In this document: positions 32,379 to 45,763 of the stretch, piece after piece
How positions within the stretch are numbered: position 1 is the first letter of the stretch
Layout of the letters: each line of letters begins with the position of its first letter
NCBI GenBank assembly: GCA_950106755.1
Contig: OX467084.1
Location: 38,071,213-38,135,212 of the forward strand
Reading direction: 5' to 3'
DNA: 64,000 nt
Source: Climacium dendroides
Lineage: Eukaryota > Streptophyta > Bryopsida > Hypnales > Climaciaceae
Position numbers and translations under genes: made by a program
The notes under the pieces: generated by a model
Told to the model about the DNA's origin: nothing
The model's database searches: none
Seen by the model: the letters and a program-made list of their open reading frames with translations, nothing else

Positions 32379-35280
32379 CAAAAAAATTCACCAAAAAATT
32401 TTAAATCAAAAAAGAAACCTTACCTTGGATGAAATTTCCAGATTGTGGATGAAAATAAAATTATGGATATGTGATATATGCTAAATAATGTGATATTTTC
32501 TATCCAATATGTGGACATTTTATATCGTCGCTTTGGCCCTTCTTTCTTAAAAAATAAAAAAATAAGACTTGGTTGGAGCCCGAGTTTTTTTTGGGTGTAA
32601 ACAGGTCCTTCGTGGGAGTACATTTCTGGCCAAAAATCTATACATGTCAGTCCATAGAAAAGTGTCCGTTTTGGGTGTAGTTACCGTGAGCGCACTGACC
32701 CAAGGCTCCACAATGGGCTTCCTTACCTTACCTGATTAGTAACAGACCGTCACCCCTTCAGGCCCTGTCTGTCAGTGGCTTCACTTGTGTGACCCTGGCA
32801 TAATGAGATAAGCTCCTTCACTGACACATTCATTGCTTCTCACGCTCACATTGCGTCTCAGTTTGACTGCAGTAAACTAATTTTGACTGACAACACGAGA
32901 GGCCGCTCTTCAGTTGCTGCATGCAAACGACGGAGGTCTGTCCTGGAGGAGAACTGAATTGGGGGTTTTCTATTTGCGCTTCTATTTTCCATTTAAAAAA
33001 TTCCCGGATTTCTAACCGTTTTGTCTTTACCCATGTTTGGAATTCTCAGGCAATGAATGATGAGAAACGGTGAGTCACAGGCGTTACTAAGGTGTGAAAT
33101 TATATACCCTTTAAAAAGGCTGTTCTCGCTTGACGGGGAATTTCATGAAAATGGCACAAAGGGAGACTGCAAAATGGAAGAAATTGATAGAAAGATGGCA
33201 CCGGGTGAAGAAACATGGGAGTTGTGTTGCAATTTGAACTTGTTGGGGGACAGAATTGGCACATTTATGAGGTTGACATGCTGAGAAGCGTTGTCATATG
33301 TTCTCTTGACTTGCATAAATGGCGTGTGAAATATTGCCATTTTAATGATATTCCCCATCTTGGTGTTAAAATGGTGTTACCAGTGAGGGTAGTTCAGACC
33401 TACTTCTGGACCGGATTCACATGCAAACATCAACCCTAACACGAAGTGTGAACATTACTCCGTAGTAAACTAAAATTGCACGGCATTGGTTTGAAATGGT
33501 TTATATAACCGAATGCGGTATTTCTTGGTGGTTTCGAAACCTCGGTGCGTGGCAGGAAATTTTCACGAGTTGAGCGTTGATTTGGGAGGGCTTCTGTTCT
33601 GTACAGTAGTTCCTTGAGTGGCTTCAGTTCCAAGGCAACGGATATTTTCTGGTTTTGGGGAGGGGGGCAATTATGCTATGTTTGGATCCCACCTAATTTG
33701 GCACGGAATGTTAGTTTCCCACATTCGTGAACACTTTCTACACCAGGAATCAGTGGAAATCATTTTTCGATTGTTCTTTAATTATTGTTTTCCAAAAATT
33801 GGAAACAGTAAACTCATTTTTTTAAAAACTAGTTTCGTACTCAAGATGTTAGAACTGAGATTTATCATTAGTCAAAGACAGGGATTTGATACCGGTGCAT
33901 ACAAGGTCATGACGGATTTCACCACCACTGGAGTTTTCTGTGACCACTAGCAGAGTCCATTGTGGGTACTTCAGTAGTTTGTGCATTGCATGAAGAAGAA
34001 GAAGAAAAAAGAACTCCAATCTCTTTTTTGGTATCAGTTGGCGTGAATTGAGAGTATGGAGAATTTTGTTAAAATGGTGGTATTCCATGTGCCATTTTCA
34101 GACCAGCTCTGAATTGTAAAAGTGACATCTAGGATAGGTTTAGTTTTCAAGAATCTTGAACTTTATAGATTTAAGAAATCTAGGACTCTTATAGATTCAT
34201 ATTGTATGATCTGAATTGTAAAAGTAACATCTAGCACTAATGTAGATTTATACATCTAAGAAAGATATAGATTTCAAACATTTAGGATGATGTTTGTACA
34301 CTTCAGACTGCCCGCTCTGAACTGTAAAAACTGCCAAAGTAGCGGAATCTAGTCATTTTAACAAAATTGCTCATGAGTCTAAATATTGATCTAGGATCCC
34401 TCAACATGCTCGTATGAGCAAGGTGCGTATGAGCAAGGTGAAAGACACTTTCTATCCTTAAAGGATGTAGGAAACCATGTATAGGATCTGTATTGAATGG
34501 ATTACGTACTAAAATTCGGCAAGACATGTACCATTGGATATTCGGATCATTAATTCAACAATTAGCATTCTTTCATCCGAATGTCATTTTAACATTGCAC
34601 CTTATGATGCTCAAATATGGCATTCAAATACAAATAGAATTGGTAATCATATTAATTGTTGCTTCTCATACATGTTAATAATGAAACATATTGGGAGTGC
34701 CGTGTGTCATATGATCCGGCTTGATCAACATGAGGACACACTTAGTCAATACCACATGTCTCAATTCATGCACCTTCAATGTCGAACACACAGAAAAAAC
34801 ACACGTTGGGACCACAATTGGGCTCCCCAGCCATATATCCACTGACTGTGCTCTGAAAGGTTAACTTACAGAGTACACCCATGCCAAGTAGACGACGACT
34901 CAGAAAATGCAAGGATTTAATTGTATACATTGCAAATCGATTAGGTACAAGGTGAAATTAAAAAAAGGGCTAAAAGTTTCAATAGATATCTACAAACTAA
35001 AAAGGATGATTGTTCCATAATGCAGAACTCAAAGTTGCCACTGTATCTATGAATACGGCGCCACAACGTTATGGCTCCAGACAAGAGTGTAGATCGATCG
35101 ACTGCATCCTTGGGGTGGCGAACCCAATGCGATTTGCCCCACCCGTGCTAGCTGGGACTTCGACTGGGAAAACTACAAGGATGTTGTAAACGCTTGATTA
35201 ACCGTATCCGTGAATTTTGTACAAGTACTTGAAACTTTGCAATCTGGTTAATTATCTGACCTCCGATCGATTCATGATTC
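32379..35280. other. Intergenic DNA of mixed composition
   Basis: A GC-richer stretch runs from about 32660 to 33660 with frames up to 75-110 codons on both strands that overlap each other and match nothing I know. A 'gtatgagcaaggtg' word is duplicated in tandem near 34412-34440, and 'ctgaattgtaaaagt' words recur near 34110, 34211 and 34316. No gene can be supported. Confidence 0.4.
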
Positions 35281-35284
35281 GTTT

Positions 35285-35570
35285 CCAGCCACCCTGAAGT
35301 TCCAAATCTCAATCACCTTCAAGTTTCCGGTACGTCTAAAACTTCTAGTCAGTTGCCCCGGAGTACGATCCACTGATTTCTCTTCCCCCAGAGTTTCTCT
35401 GATTTCTATCACTCCAGAGTTCCGTATATTTCAAGGCACCCCGGGGTTCCACTGATTTCAGACACCCTGGAGTTCCACTGAAGTTTAAGGCACCCCGGAG
35501 TTCCAACTGAATTCTAGGCCACTCTCGACTTTCAGGCACCCCGGAGTTTCATCGATTCAGTCAAGCTGGC
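35285..35570. repeat. Degenerate ~32-bp repeat downstream of the F-box gene
   Basis: The word 'caccccggagttcc' or variants (caccctggagttcc, caccccggggttcc, ccccggagtacg) recurs roughly every 30-35 bp, often followed by 'actgatttc' or 'actgaa'. About eight or nine units can be seen. It lies in the 3' flank of the minus-strand F-box gene, possibly in its 3' untranslated region. Confidence 0.7.
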
Positions 35571-35634
35571 GTTTCGATCCCCGGCCAGGAGGTGGATATA
35601 CGTACGTGGAGTAGTTGTGCAGGTGGGAAACTAG

Positions 35635-36900
35635 CTAGGGGTGAATGTCCACTCTCAAGTGGACTCTAAATCCCCCATAAGCAGACATGCTCTTCGTTTT
35701 ACTTCCCGGACTACTTGGCAAAATGTGCCAGAATCGCTCTTCCAGATCATACAACCAACGCTCGCCCGTGGTGACCGAGATGAAGCACAGCCCCTCCGAC
35801 TCATCGTAACTCCGATACCCACACACCTTGAAGTGATCTAGAAACTGCTTGCTCGGACCGAGCGGCACCTCCTCCAAGGCCGTTGTAACCCGTAGTCCCT
35901 CTGGATCGAGTTCCGAGATTTGCACGCGATCCGAGCCTTCGTACTTCTGCTTCATCACCCGACTGATCATGAGAATGCGCCCGTGGTGCTGCACCAGGTG
36001 CACGTTGCTGTGCAGTCCGGGAAGATTCACGTGGTAAGACTCCCACAGTCCCGTCTCCATGTCGAACGTGGAGATTCCCGTTTTGCACTCCGCCGCGCAC
36101 ACGAGCACGGACGAATTCTTCGCCGTCACGGCCGTGCTCGGGCAGCGGTCGTAATACGGGAAGCTGTGTCGCGACGGGACGGAGTCGAACTCTGTCCACG
36201 CCATGCTTCCCGACTGGTACGACCACGTCGCAGCCCTGTCGTGATCGATGAGGAGGACTCGGTAGGTGTTCGTGAAAGTGTCCACCACCATAGCCACGAA
36301 AACGGGCAAGTTGTGGTACGCTTTCGCGTCGCCCCAGAGAGGGAGGATTCGCCAAGCTCGCGTGGCGGGGTTGCAGACTCCCACCACGACTTCCCGGTGA
36401 GTACTACTGCCGTCTTTGTACCCCACGAAGCAGAGCAATCCGCCTCCGACTGAAGTGATGTAGAAATCTCGGATGGGCAAGCAGTCGAGCGACATGTTGA
36501 ACCAGTTCTTCGATACGGGGCAGTAAAGGGAGCTGCTGCGCAGGTAGTAAAGCTCCGGGCCGGTGGCTTGCTGGAAGAAACTGAAGGCGCTAAACTCGGG
36601 CTCGTTCACGGTGAGCACGTACGCCGGGCACTGGGCCGTGAGAGCGCGCTGGGTGATCAGGAAACGCGACGTGCGCAGAAGCGCGTTCCATTTCGTGCTG
36701 ACGCCGCGCATTGGGAGAAGCTCCGGTAATGGTAGGTGCGCCAGGATGAGCTCCAGCACGGGCTCGGGAAGGGTGCCCCAGAGAGAGGGGTCCATCCATA
36801 CTTGCTTCGTCCGATCAGAAAGGCTCGACAAGTTCACGTTCAACCCTGGAACCCAAAACACCGACAGAGACTCGTCATCCTCAGGATCGATCCGATCCAA
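35635..36900 (-). CDS. F-box protein with kelch/galactose-oxidase-type C-terminus
   Basis: An intact 421-residue, intronless frame. Residues about 38-80 form an F-box (PSLWGTLPEPVLELILAHLP then LPELLPMRGVSTKWNALL), the part that docks on SKP1 in an SCF ubiquitin ligase. Residues about 130-415 have the loose blade pattern of plant F-box-associated or kelch propellers, with GGLLCFVGY, VCNPATRAWRILP, SWAYE-like W-Y-pairs (TWSYQSGSMAWTEF), SVLVCAAE and YDLEERFWHILP spaced at 45-50 residues. This half would choose the substrate, which cannot be predicted. The family resembles single-exon plant F-box/kelch proteins of the At5g15710 kind. No signal or membrane segment is seen. The ATG at 36900 is the first in frame and leaves 42 residues before the F-box. 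Its GC is well above that of its surroundings. Confidence 0.9.
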   Translation of the reverse strand: MDRIDPEDDESLSVFWVPGLNVNLSSLSDRTKQVWMDPSLWGTLPEPVLELILAHLPLPELLPMRGVSTKWNALLRTSRFLITQRALTAQCPAYVLTVNEPEFSAFSFFQQATGPELYYLRSSSLYCPVSKNWFNMSLDCLPIRDFYITSVGGGLLCFVGYKDGSSTHREVVVGVCNPATRAWRILPLWGDAKAYHNLPVFVAMVVDTFTNTYRVLLIDHDRAATWSYQSGSMAWTEFDSVPSRHSFPYYDRCPSTAVTAKNSSVLVCAAECKTGISTFDMETGLWESYHVNLPGLHSNVHLVQHHGRILMISRVMKQKYEGSDRVQISELDPEGLRVTTALEEVPLGPSKQFLDHFKVCGYRSYDESEGLCFISVTTGERWLYDLEERFWHILPSSPGSKTKSMSAYGGFRVHLRVDIHP

Positions 36901-38401
36901 GCAACAACCCAGCCAAAACTAGTACACATCCAATCAACAAACCAGCAACTCAGACAGACAACTTCCGCACATGCAACAAACACACTACCGAGTACGTGCC
37001 GTGCTGGTTTCCAATCGATTAATCAAGAAACTGCCAACTATTTCAGACAACAAACCAGTGAACAGTACATCCGATCAACAAATTAACTGATCATCGACGA
37101 CAGTCAAAAACCAATCAGTGTAGCCAGCATTTGCACACACCAGGCATCGTGTATGTCGATCGCCGCTCCCTTATTTCCTAGCGAGCATCCCAACCTGATC
37201 GAAGGTACCGGTGAACATGAACTTCTAGCTAACGAAGCTTGCTCGACACCAGGAATTCGATGAACCACTTTCTGTCTGTACAAGTCGGGGTGATCTGGAG
37301 GAGCTGCCTACTAGCTTGCAGCTTGCGACAAATTAACGAAAGAGCCTCAACTATGATCGGCTACATGCATCACAAGTGCTAGCGAGTAGCTAGGTGAGCA
37401 AGTTTCCAGTAAGTTCCAGTAAGTTGCAGAAGATCGACAATTCAATGTCAATATATAATGTGCAAGGAAGCTAGCGGCAGCTACTACTCGATCGTACTCT
37501 GCAATTACAGGCTGGGCTGGTTCTAGCTAGCAGCAAGAAACTCACTGGATGAATGGCCTTTAGGAGGCGAATGTTCACGCGAGCTACTAGCTAGCTCCCA
37601 CTACTAATTGAACGGTGACGAGCCGGGTTTAATTGTGTATCCCCCACGAGTATGACAATTCGGGCTAACAACGATTCGCAATCCATGTGGCCACCACTAA
37701 CTCCCTCCCCCTGAAATAAGTAAAACCAGTAATCGTCCACTAAGAAACCAATAAATCTATTGCATAAAATCTGAGGATTTTCATATGAATCAGGAATATC
37801 TCCTTTGGTTGTTTCTATTCCTAAGCGTGGATTCCAGAGTGGGCCAGGGGCGTACCAAAATACGAGCGAGGCGTGTTATTATAAGTCGCCAACGTGGTCT
37901 TCGGTCGCCGTGACGGAACTCGTATAATTCTATTTACAATTTCGTGGCAGAATGTTCCAGTGTTCCCCTACAAGCAACAAAGGGTTGTATAAACCAAGTG
38001 GCGTCGATTGTGGGCTGCCTGCCATCGGAACCGCGGAATTCATGTGAAGAAACTGTACCCAGTGGAGTGCCATGCCCCTAGTGTCAGGCTTGGCACCCGC
38101 CGGGCGGATTCGTTTTCTACACACATGCATGGAAGGACAGGGAGAACCAACGCTAAACGGGTGGTAAAAACATGACGCTGAGCGATACGGGACGCCTGGC
38201 GGAGCAGCCATTTCGTGGCTAGCGGATGGTCAAACAGTGCCAGAACTTACTTGAAATAGAAAATTTTCATTGCAATTAACTTTCTTGAGTATGTGTGTGC
38301 AACTTTATTTTTTATTTTTATTTTTCCCCTTGAAACACATGGATATTTCCATTGAAAGGGGAATGTATGTGCAACTGTTTAACGTGTCTGGTGGAAAGCC
38401 C
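36901..38401. other. 5' flank of the F-box gene and spacer
   Basis: Composition stays moderate to about 38.2 kb, with frequent 'agctagc' and 'gatcga' words, consistent with promoter and leader of the F-box gene. 'agtttccagtaagttccagtaagtt' type short tandem words lie near 37405-37425. A 93-codon minus frame (37930-38211) is unrecognised. No other gene is supported. Confidence 0.4.
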
Positions 38402-38817
38402 CTAAGGTAGTATGGCCTTAAAGCGACCATTTACCAGCTGGTCCCCCTTTCTGAAAGGTTTCCATGAATAGAAATATTTTTGGATCATTTTTCAGAGGAA
38501 GAAAAATGGATGTGGAACGTCACACAAGTGGTTTCATATTTTTTGAATCATTTTTGAATTACTTATGAATTTTCGAAAAAAATTTGTTGTAGGCACCTAT
38601 TTGTGACCCTAGGTCTTCCAACATCCGACCACTTGCAACTTCTAAAGTGATTTCAATAAATGAAGGCCAACAATTGGCTCTTGCAATAAATAATGTTTTT
38701 CTCTCAATTCTCTCAATGGCTTGAGAGGTCCATTTAAGGACCACCTACTATCCATTTCAGACCTAAATATAGGGGCGATTTGAAGAGGCTGTTCACTTTT
38801 AGAATAGACTACCTTAG
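38402..38817. mobile_element. 416-bp MITE with CTAAGGTAGT ends
   Basis: The left end CTAAGGTAGTATGGCCTTAA is the imperfect inverse of the right end (reverse complement CTAAGGTAGTCTATTCTAAA). An inverted, related copy lies at 53547-54203 and shares almost the whole interior. This copy is the uninterrupted one: TTAA at 38418-38421 is the site at which the other copy carries a 257-bp insertion. Confidence 0.75.
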
Positions 38818-40334
38818 TTGAATTGAGTAACCAGAAAATATTTTAGAGAGTAAGATGCCAAATCCTCACATTAAAAGAGAATGAATGAATCAATGATGTT
38901 TTGTAGTATATTTGGCAATTCCTACCAACTTACTCTTCATTTGCATTTTAGTCAATAAAATTGATCCTTTTTGAATTTAAGCCCAACTAAGGAACAAAGC
39001 TTTGTATAGGGTTGTTCCCATTTGGGTGTAAATAGGAATCCCAAACTTTTTTTAAGCACAATTGTAAATTCATTTCCAGTTCAATTTATATTGAGTGTGG
39101 CCTTCAAGGAGATTTCCATATGATTATCTACTTTTTAATGGAGTATGCGTTTCCATTCAGGGATCTTATGGGAAGTTAAAAGAATGCCTAGATTCCAAGT
39201 TGATAAGAGCACCTTCAATATTCTCAAATCTACCTTTTCTAAAGATTCTTGGCTTTTAGTTAAGCAATATTTTTGAGGTGGTAGGCCTCAAATACTACCT
39301 AATTAAAAGGGTGTACTATTTTTGTTAGTGGCATGCCACATTAGGTGCCACATATATTAGGTTTGGCATTTGCCAACATCTATAGGGCACAAGTGGAAAT
39401 GTGTTTCTTTTTACTAGTTGTTTACAACTCAAACATCTATCTCAAGGACCAAGTGGGAATACACCTTAACTCCAAAAGGCCCAAAGCCATTTTTTGTGAA
39501 AAAATACTCAAAATTGCCCCTATTGCTATGTTCATCAACATTTTCAATAAAATGTTTTTTAAAAATCTAACCATAGGACCTTATAGGAGACTTGTAGAAG
39601 AAGTGGTAAAATTTTTGAGACATTTGACTGTATGGATTAAAAGATATTATCATTTGAAGGAAAAAAAATTGTTTTTTTGGTCACTGTGCCTTTGACCATT
39701 AATTGTGGCAAATTTTTGCATTATAAATTATAAATTTTAAAATCTATCATTCATACTGAACATGATGTTAATCATGTCTCTAAAAAAATTCAAGTAAAAA
39801 AATGATGTAGAGCACATCCAAAAAAATCTTGCAATGCAACAATATCCAAGAGTTTACAATGCACTACAAAAAAAATTGAGCACATTTTCCACCACATAAT
39901 TTTGAAACTCGTAAATTCAAATAGTGGATTGAAAGATATACTAATGCTTTAGAAGTTCGAAAATCTTTTTTGGAAAAAAAAATCCTCTACTTCCTATAGA
40001 ATTTAGAAGAACTCTACAAATAATACATAGGTAAAGGCTTTGGACAACCTTTGGAAAATGGGTTTACGTCCATTCCCAGTTTAATCTTAGCATGTTTCTT
40101 CTACTAGGAACTTTGAGCTTGACTTCATTCATCCACCTTCTTTCAAAACATCCACATGGTGACCCCACAAAGAAAAGGTCCCAAATGAACTACGTCATGT
40201 GATGTAATTTCATTGTTTCATTATTAAACTATAAGAAACTTAAATTTAAATCTATTGAAAATTGTCTCACTTGGTTTCTAAACTATTTTTAACTTATTTT
40301 AAAATTCTAATGGAGAAGTGAAGCTCTCTATATA
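38818..40334. other. AT-rich DNA with scattered element debris
   Basis: A 116-codon plus frame (39345-39695) is unrecognised. Its 3' part resembles the interior of the TTAA-flanked elements ('attaaaagatattatcatttgaa'-like words), so it is transposon debris, not a gene. Confidence 0.45.
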
Positions 40335-40860
40335 CTATGGGGTCGTAGGAGTTAGAACAACTCATGTGGGATATGTAAATTAGAATTAGTAAGAGCTCAA
40401 TCACTTATAGTTAAATCAAAAGTAGGAACTATGTTTGAAGTTGAATTTCAAACCTCATTTATACATAGTAGAATAACCTTTTACAAAAAAATTGAACTCA
40501 AAAAAATTGTGAAATCTAGAAAACTTTCATCTCCTAAAATCAAATTGAGATTCTGAGCCTTCAATCAAAAGTTATGGACAAATTTCAAAGAAGGCTTGGA
40601 ATGGAAATTTTTTCACATTTTCAAACATTCTCTCTGAATTTTGTCTATAACTTTTAATTGGAGGATCTGAATCTCAAACAGATTTTTGAAGATGAAAGTT
40701 ATCTTGATTTTCCAACTTTTTTTGGTTCAAAGTTTTCTATAAAAGATTATTCTACTATGCGTAAATGAGGTTTAAAATTCAACTACAAGCACAATTCCTA
40801 AGTTTTGACTATGAGCGGTCAAACCTTTCATCTTCACATTATCCCACATCCTTTGAGGAT
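40335..40860. mobile_element. Foldback element, copy 1 of 3
   Basis: The two halves are inverted copies of each other for most of their length, meeting near 40610. For example 'atgtgggatatgtaaat' and 'cctcattta-acatagtagaataa' on the left face their complements on the right, and 'caatcaaaagttatggac' faces 'gtctataacttttaattgg'. Related elements with the same plan lie at 57817-58420 and 58915-59435. Non-coding. Confidence 0.75.
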
Positions 40861-42540
40861 TTATGATAGACAATAGACTTCATTATAAAAACAACTCTCC
40901 TCAAAAGTTCTCTCCGCATGCCAATGGAGCAATTCCAAAGATTTATCAATTAAATTTGACTTGATGGCAAATTTGTCAAATGACATTGGTATTTTTCATT
41001 TATTTGTAGATTTAATTATTAAATGCTAGAATTTTTGTCATGAGCTTGTGGTATAAAAATTTAAGGGCTTTGACATGTTGGGGGTTGGCCAATGGTCCCA
41101 TTGTCCATCCCAAATTTTGTCCTTCTAACTAGTACAGCCTATGCATCTATCCATGGCCTCATTCAACCAAATATTGGCAGCTTAGGTTGTCCCTTGAGTT
41201 GAAATTTGCCTACCCCCCCTATAACTTATTCACCCGGCATTGGATTGAAATAAAAATAATATAATCATGAAGCTCTTGTAAAACTACACGTCCTCAAAAA
41301 GTATCAATAAAACTAAATAAAAATTCAACATATAGGAACCTACCCGAACTCCAAATTGTCTCCAAGAGGACAATGGGCCTTTAGGGATTAAGTCTAGTTT
41401 CTACTCAAATTTGAAAATTTGAAAAATTCCCCTAATTAAATATTTTACAACCATTTGAACTCTAGGCCTATGATCATGGTCTATTGATTTATTAATTATA
41501 GAAAGATATGGATATTTAGTTTATACTATGACATTCTACACTATATTCTACATCCATGGAAGTTTTTTGAAGCTCACTTTGTATTAGATATGAATTTTTT
41601 CACTTTTTCTTCAAAATTCATAATAATTTCAAATTTTCACAAAATAGATTTGTAATTTTTATGACTTATAGAAGACGTGCGATTATATCTTTGAAAAATA
41701 AAATTAAAAAAATATCATTTAAATTTAGTAAAAAAATAAACCATACAAATTCAAGGACTTTTTGAAGTTAAACAATACAATCATAGGGTATGTCCTTTCA
41801 AGATTAATGACTATAGATGAAAATGGAGGAGGATTTTCTTTTGGAAGTCATTAGGTTTCTATAAGTCAAATTAGTAAAAAAAACAGAAACAGGAACTCAT
41901 ACAAGTAATTTTAATTCCAAATTTTGGATGGGAATGCATGGGGGTTTGAACAAATGGACTTCATATTCATGATAGAATTTAAAGTTCTTCTGAATGAAAA
42001 GGTAGCATTGGTAGTGAAGGTGGGTGTAAATTTCCATTTAGATTTGGTTGCATCACTCTAATACAAAACTTGGTGTTTGCACCAAATTGAGGAAAAAAAT
42101 CTCTCAAAGTCTTGATGTTCTTGGGCTTGCTCAAAATAGATGCAGTTTTGAGCTACATGAAGATGGCCATGCTAGTGTATATTGCTCCCCTCCAAGGTAG
42201 GAAGCAAATCTTCCATGTGAACATTAAAATTTTGAGTTTTGATGCATTTATTATCAATGTGTTTTTAGCATATCAAATTCTTTACAAGCTAGAAATTCCA
42301 TTAGAGAAAAAATGTACCGTTAAAGGGCTACTAGAAAGCCCTCAAAGGATCCTAAAAATTACATTTTATTTTGCACTTCTATTAATTTTTTCCCTATTAC
42401 TACTCATTTTATGTTGAGATGTCAAAATATGGTGTGACTCGAAATTCGAGTGTTGGAGGTGTATTATGACTCTAATGCACCTTAACCCTGATTATTAAAC
42501 ACCTTGGACTATGATGAACTTTGTATTATGAGTTGATTAA

Positions 42541-43482
42541 CCTCTAAGCCCTAAATTGCAATTTTTTTGCAATATAGCAATTTTGGCAATTCAACATGAA
42601 TGGAATTTTGTTTTGTTTCTTTTGAAATTTTCACACAACATGTGCCTAAAGAGTATCTTTAAGGCCCATAAACTTTCATAACTTTTGACTGCGTGGTTAA
42701 AAAGTTATTGTATGATATGTAGCTTTCATTGTTCGATGGACAACCCGAGCAGCTAAACAATCTTATTTTTAAATCATTTTTTTAAGAAATAAAAATTTGA
42801 AATTGGTTTTCTAGATTTATATATACATGGAAAGCTTCAAATCAAACCATTTTAATCAATGAGATGAAAGTTATGAGGAGTTTTTGTTTGCAAGTAGTCT
42901 TACGAGTAGTTTGCAAGTAGTTATGGAATCTCTATTTTAAGGCAAACTTTGAAGTCCTTTATTTAACTCAATTTTCAATATTCTTGAAGAAAAATTAAAA
43001 TATTAGGTGTATATTACAACATTACAACCATTGGGATTGGTATTTTTCAATTCCATAAATAAATTGTTAACAATTTAGTATTTTTAATCATTTTCTATTT
43101 TTTTCTACTTACTATTTTTTCCTAAATGTTGTACAATCCCAAATGATTTAAAAGTTTCAAGAATGTACCCAACTTGCCTTGAAGAATGAATCCAAAGAAG
43201 AACCACTATTTTGAACAATTTTTCATACAAATGTGACCTTGTGAAGTACAACTACCTGATTATTCATAGGGCAAAAAAAAGAATTTTTGTCACTTTCAAA
43301 CACTAATATCTTCCAACCCATATGGTGGAAACTTTTGGAATTTTTTCCACGTCTTTTTCAAACCATTGTACTATAAGATCCTATGATTACATGTGCTCAA
43401 AAATATTTTTTTTTTCTAAAATTTCATATTTGTATTAGGAATGGAGCGTTTTTGGTGTAAACATAGTCAAAACCTTTAGAGT
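42541..43482. mobile_element. TTAA-flanked element A (942 bp)
   Basis: Flanked by TTAA at 42537-42540 and 43483-43486. It begins CCTCTAAGCCCTAAATTGCA and ends AACCTTTAGAGT, so both ends carry a CTCTAAAGG-like inverted motif. The whole element is an inverted relative of element B next to it. It carries no coding frame of note. Confidence 0.7.
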
Positions 43483-43545
43483 TTAATAACCCAAGTCTAT
43501 TTAACACCTTGTTTTTTAATAATTTTTGAAATGGAATTTGATTAA

Positions 43546-44465
43546 GCCCTAAAGTTCCTTGACTATGTTATCACCAAAAATGCTCCAAAACTATCATTTT
43601 TAGTATAAGTACCAAATTTTTGAAAAATATCATTTTTGGACACATGTAAACATAGGATCTTATATTACACTAGATTGACAAGATGTAGAAAAATTTCAAA
43701 AATTTTCACCATTTCGATTGTAAGATATTAGCATTTGAAGTGACAAAAAAATATTTTGGCCTTGCAAAAAATAGGCAACTACACTTCACAAGGTCACATT
43801 TATATGAAAAAATGTATAAAATGGTAGTATTTCCCAGGATTCATTCTTGAAGGCAAGTTGGATACATGCTTGAAAATTTTCAAATCATTGGAATTGTACA
43901 ACATATAGGAAAAAAATATAGTAAATAGAAAGAAATATAGAATGATTTAAAATACTAAATTGTTAACAATTTATTTATGGAATTAAAAAATGCCAATCCC
44001 AATGGTTGTAATGTTGTAATATACAATATGTGTCTCATATTTTTATTTAATTTCAAAAAGATTAAAAATTTAATTGAATAAAAGAATTCTAAGCTTATTT
44101 TAGAGTAAAAAATCTATAACTGCCTACGAACTGAAACACCTCATAACTTTTGACTCATTGATCAAAATGGAATGATTTAAATCCTTTTATGTATATATAA
44201 ATCTAAATAACTAATTTCAAATTTTTTTTCAAAGAAAGTAATTTTTTCAAATCTACCCAAATTACCCAAGTTGATAAACGAACGACATATAAGGCCATAA
44301 CTTTTGACTTATATTTTCAAATGTCTTGAAATTTAGTGCACTTGAAAGATATTCCTCATTCACACCTTCTATTAAAGTTTGGGCCAAAAATATGGAAATC
44401 TCTAGTCACACGTACTTGCCCAAAATTTCTATGTTGCCAAAATATGCAACTTGATTCTTTAGGGG
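43546..44465. mobile_element. TTAA-flanked element B (920 bp), inverted to A
   Basis: Flanked by TTAA at 43542-43545 and 44466-44469, beginning GCCCTAAAGTTCC and ending TTCTTTAGGGG. Its interior is complementary to element A along nearly its full length; shared words include 'attgttaacaatt', 'cattgggattgg' and 'aaggtcacat'. A and B together form an inverted repeat with roughly 0.9-kb arms and a 59-bp spacer. Confidence 0.7.
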
Positions 44466-45763
44466 TTAACACCTTGAGTTGCACATTGAGTTGTAATTAG
44501 TCTATGTGCTTAATGAACTCCTTCATGTGATATGTAATAGATTCTATTTCATTTGTTTTTAAACACAAGGACTAATTAAACATGAACTAATGGACTGATT
44601 AAACATTGATTGATGGATTGATTAATCCTTGAATGGCAATCTGGTGACTATGGAAATCATCCCTTTTGACATTATATGACATTATCTACATAAAAAAAAT
44701 CAAAAGTAGTCATTGTAGGTCAATCTACTATATATGATTTTTCTTTTTTGCAAAAAATTCCAAGGATGAACAATTATGTTTTTGTCCTATATAGAAAGAT
44801 TCCTTGTCATTCATTTGCCAAAAAATGTCTATAACATTATTTAAGGATTAAACACATGGACTCATTAAACACCTTGTTTTTTTTACAAATGAAACATAGT
44901 CTAATTAAACACATGGACTAATATGTAATCCAACAAAATTTATTACACACGTGGATTGATGTGTTTAATAAACTTTAATGTATTAATAGTCAGAGTGACA
45001 TTTTGGATACGCACCAAAATTGGGTTGTTAATCATTTATTAATGTGTTTAACAAGTATCCAATTGGATTAAACACATTAGAGTTTATTAATAAGCCAACT
45101 CAATTTGGTACACATTAGAATTTATTAAACACTTTGTATTTTGAATTGATTAATAGTCAAACTAGGATTTACAATTGATTATTAAGCACCATGTAGTCTA
45201 ATGCACTTGATTATTAAACCTACTTCTGATGCACCTTGATTATTAGGTCTTGACTTCATTCTTTTAAAAGTCAAACAAGGTAAACACACAATAAGTGAGA
45301 TTCTATAAGTCCAATGGTGACGTGGAAATACTTAAGGATGTCACTACTTTGTGGCCCTCCAAAGGCTTCATTTTTTCTCCAATGTCCAATGTAACTACAT
45401 CTCTAAAAGAGGAGGGGGGTATAAGTTTTGTATCTTATTTTGGTATGCTTATGGAAAGTGATGCCAAAAAACACTTCCACTCTCATTTCTTCCATTCTAT
45501 GTTATACTTGTCTTACAAATTTTCATGATCCCATAAGGAGTGAAGAATTTGCATCAACAAGAGCTACACAAGAGGAAAAAATTAGTGTTGCCTAAAAAAT
45601 TATTGTGACTAGAGCTGCTATTTATATGGAAATTAGATCTACAAAAATATTTTAGCCTATATTAAATTGATAGTTCTACAAATATTATGACTTTGGTAAA
45701 TTAGTGTCACACTCACTAATTAATCAAATTAGTGTACCATGAGGAAGTTGAGTAGCTACTTAA

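Noticed and set aside
37930..38211. 93-codon minus frame
   Set aside because: No homology recognised and no second line of evidence.
39345..39695. 116-codon plus frame
   Set aside because: AT-rich, and its 3' part matches transposon debris of the TTAA family.
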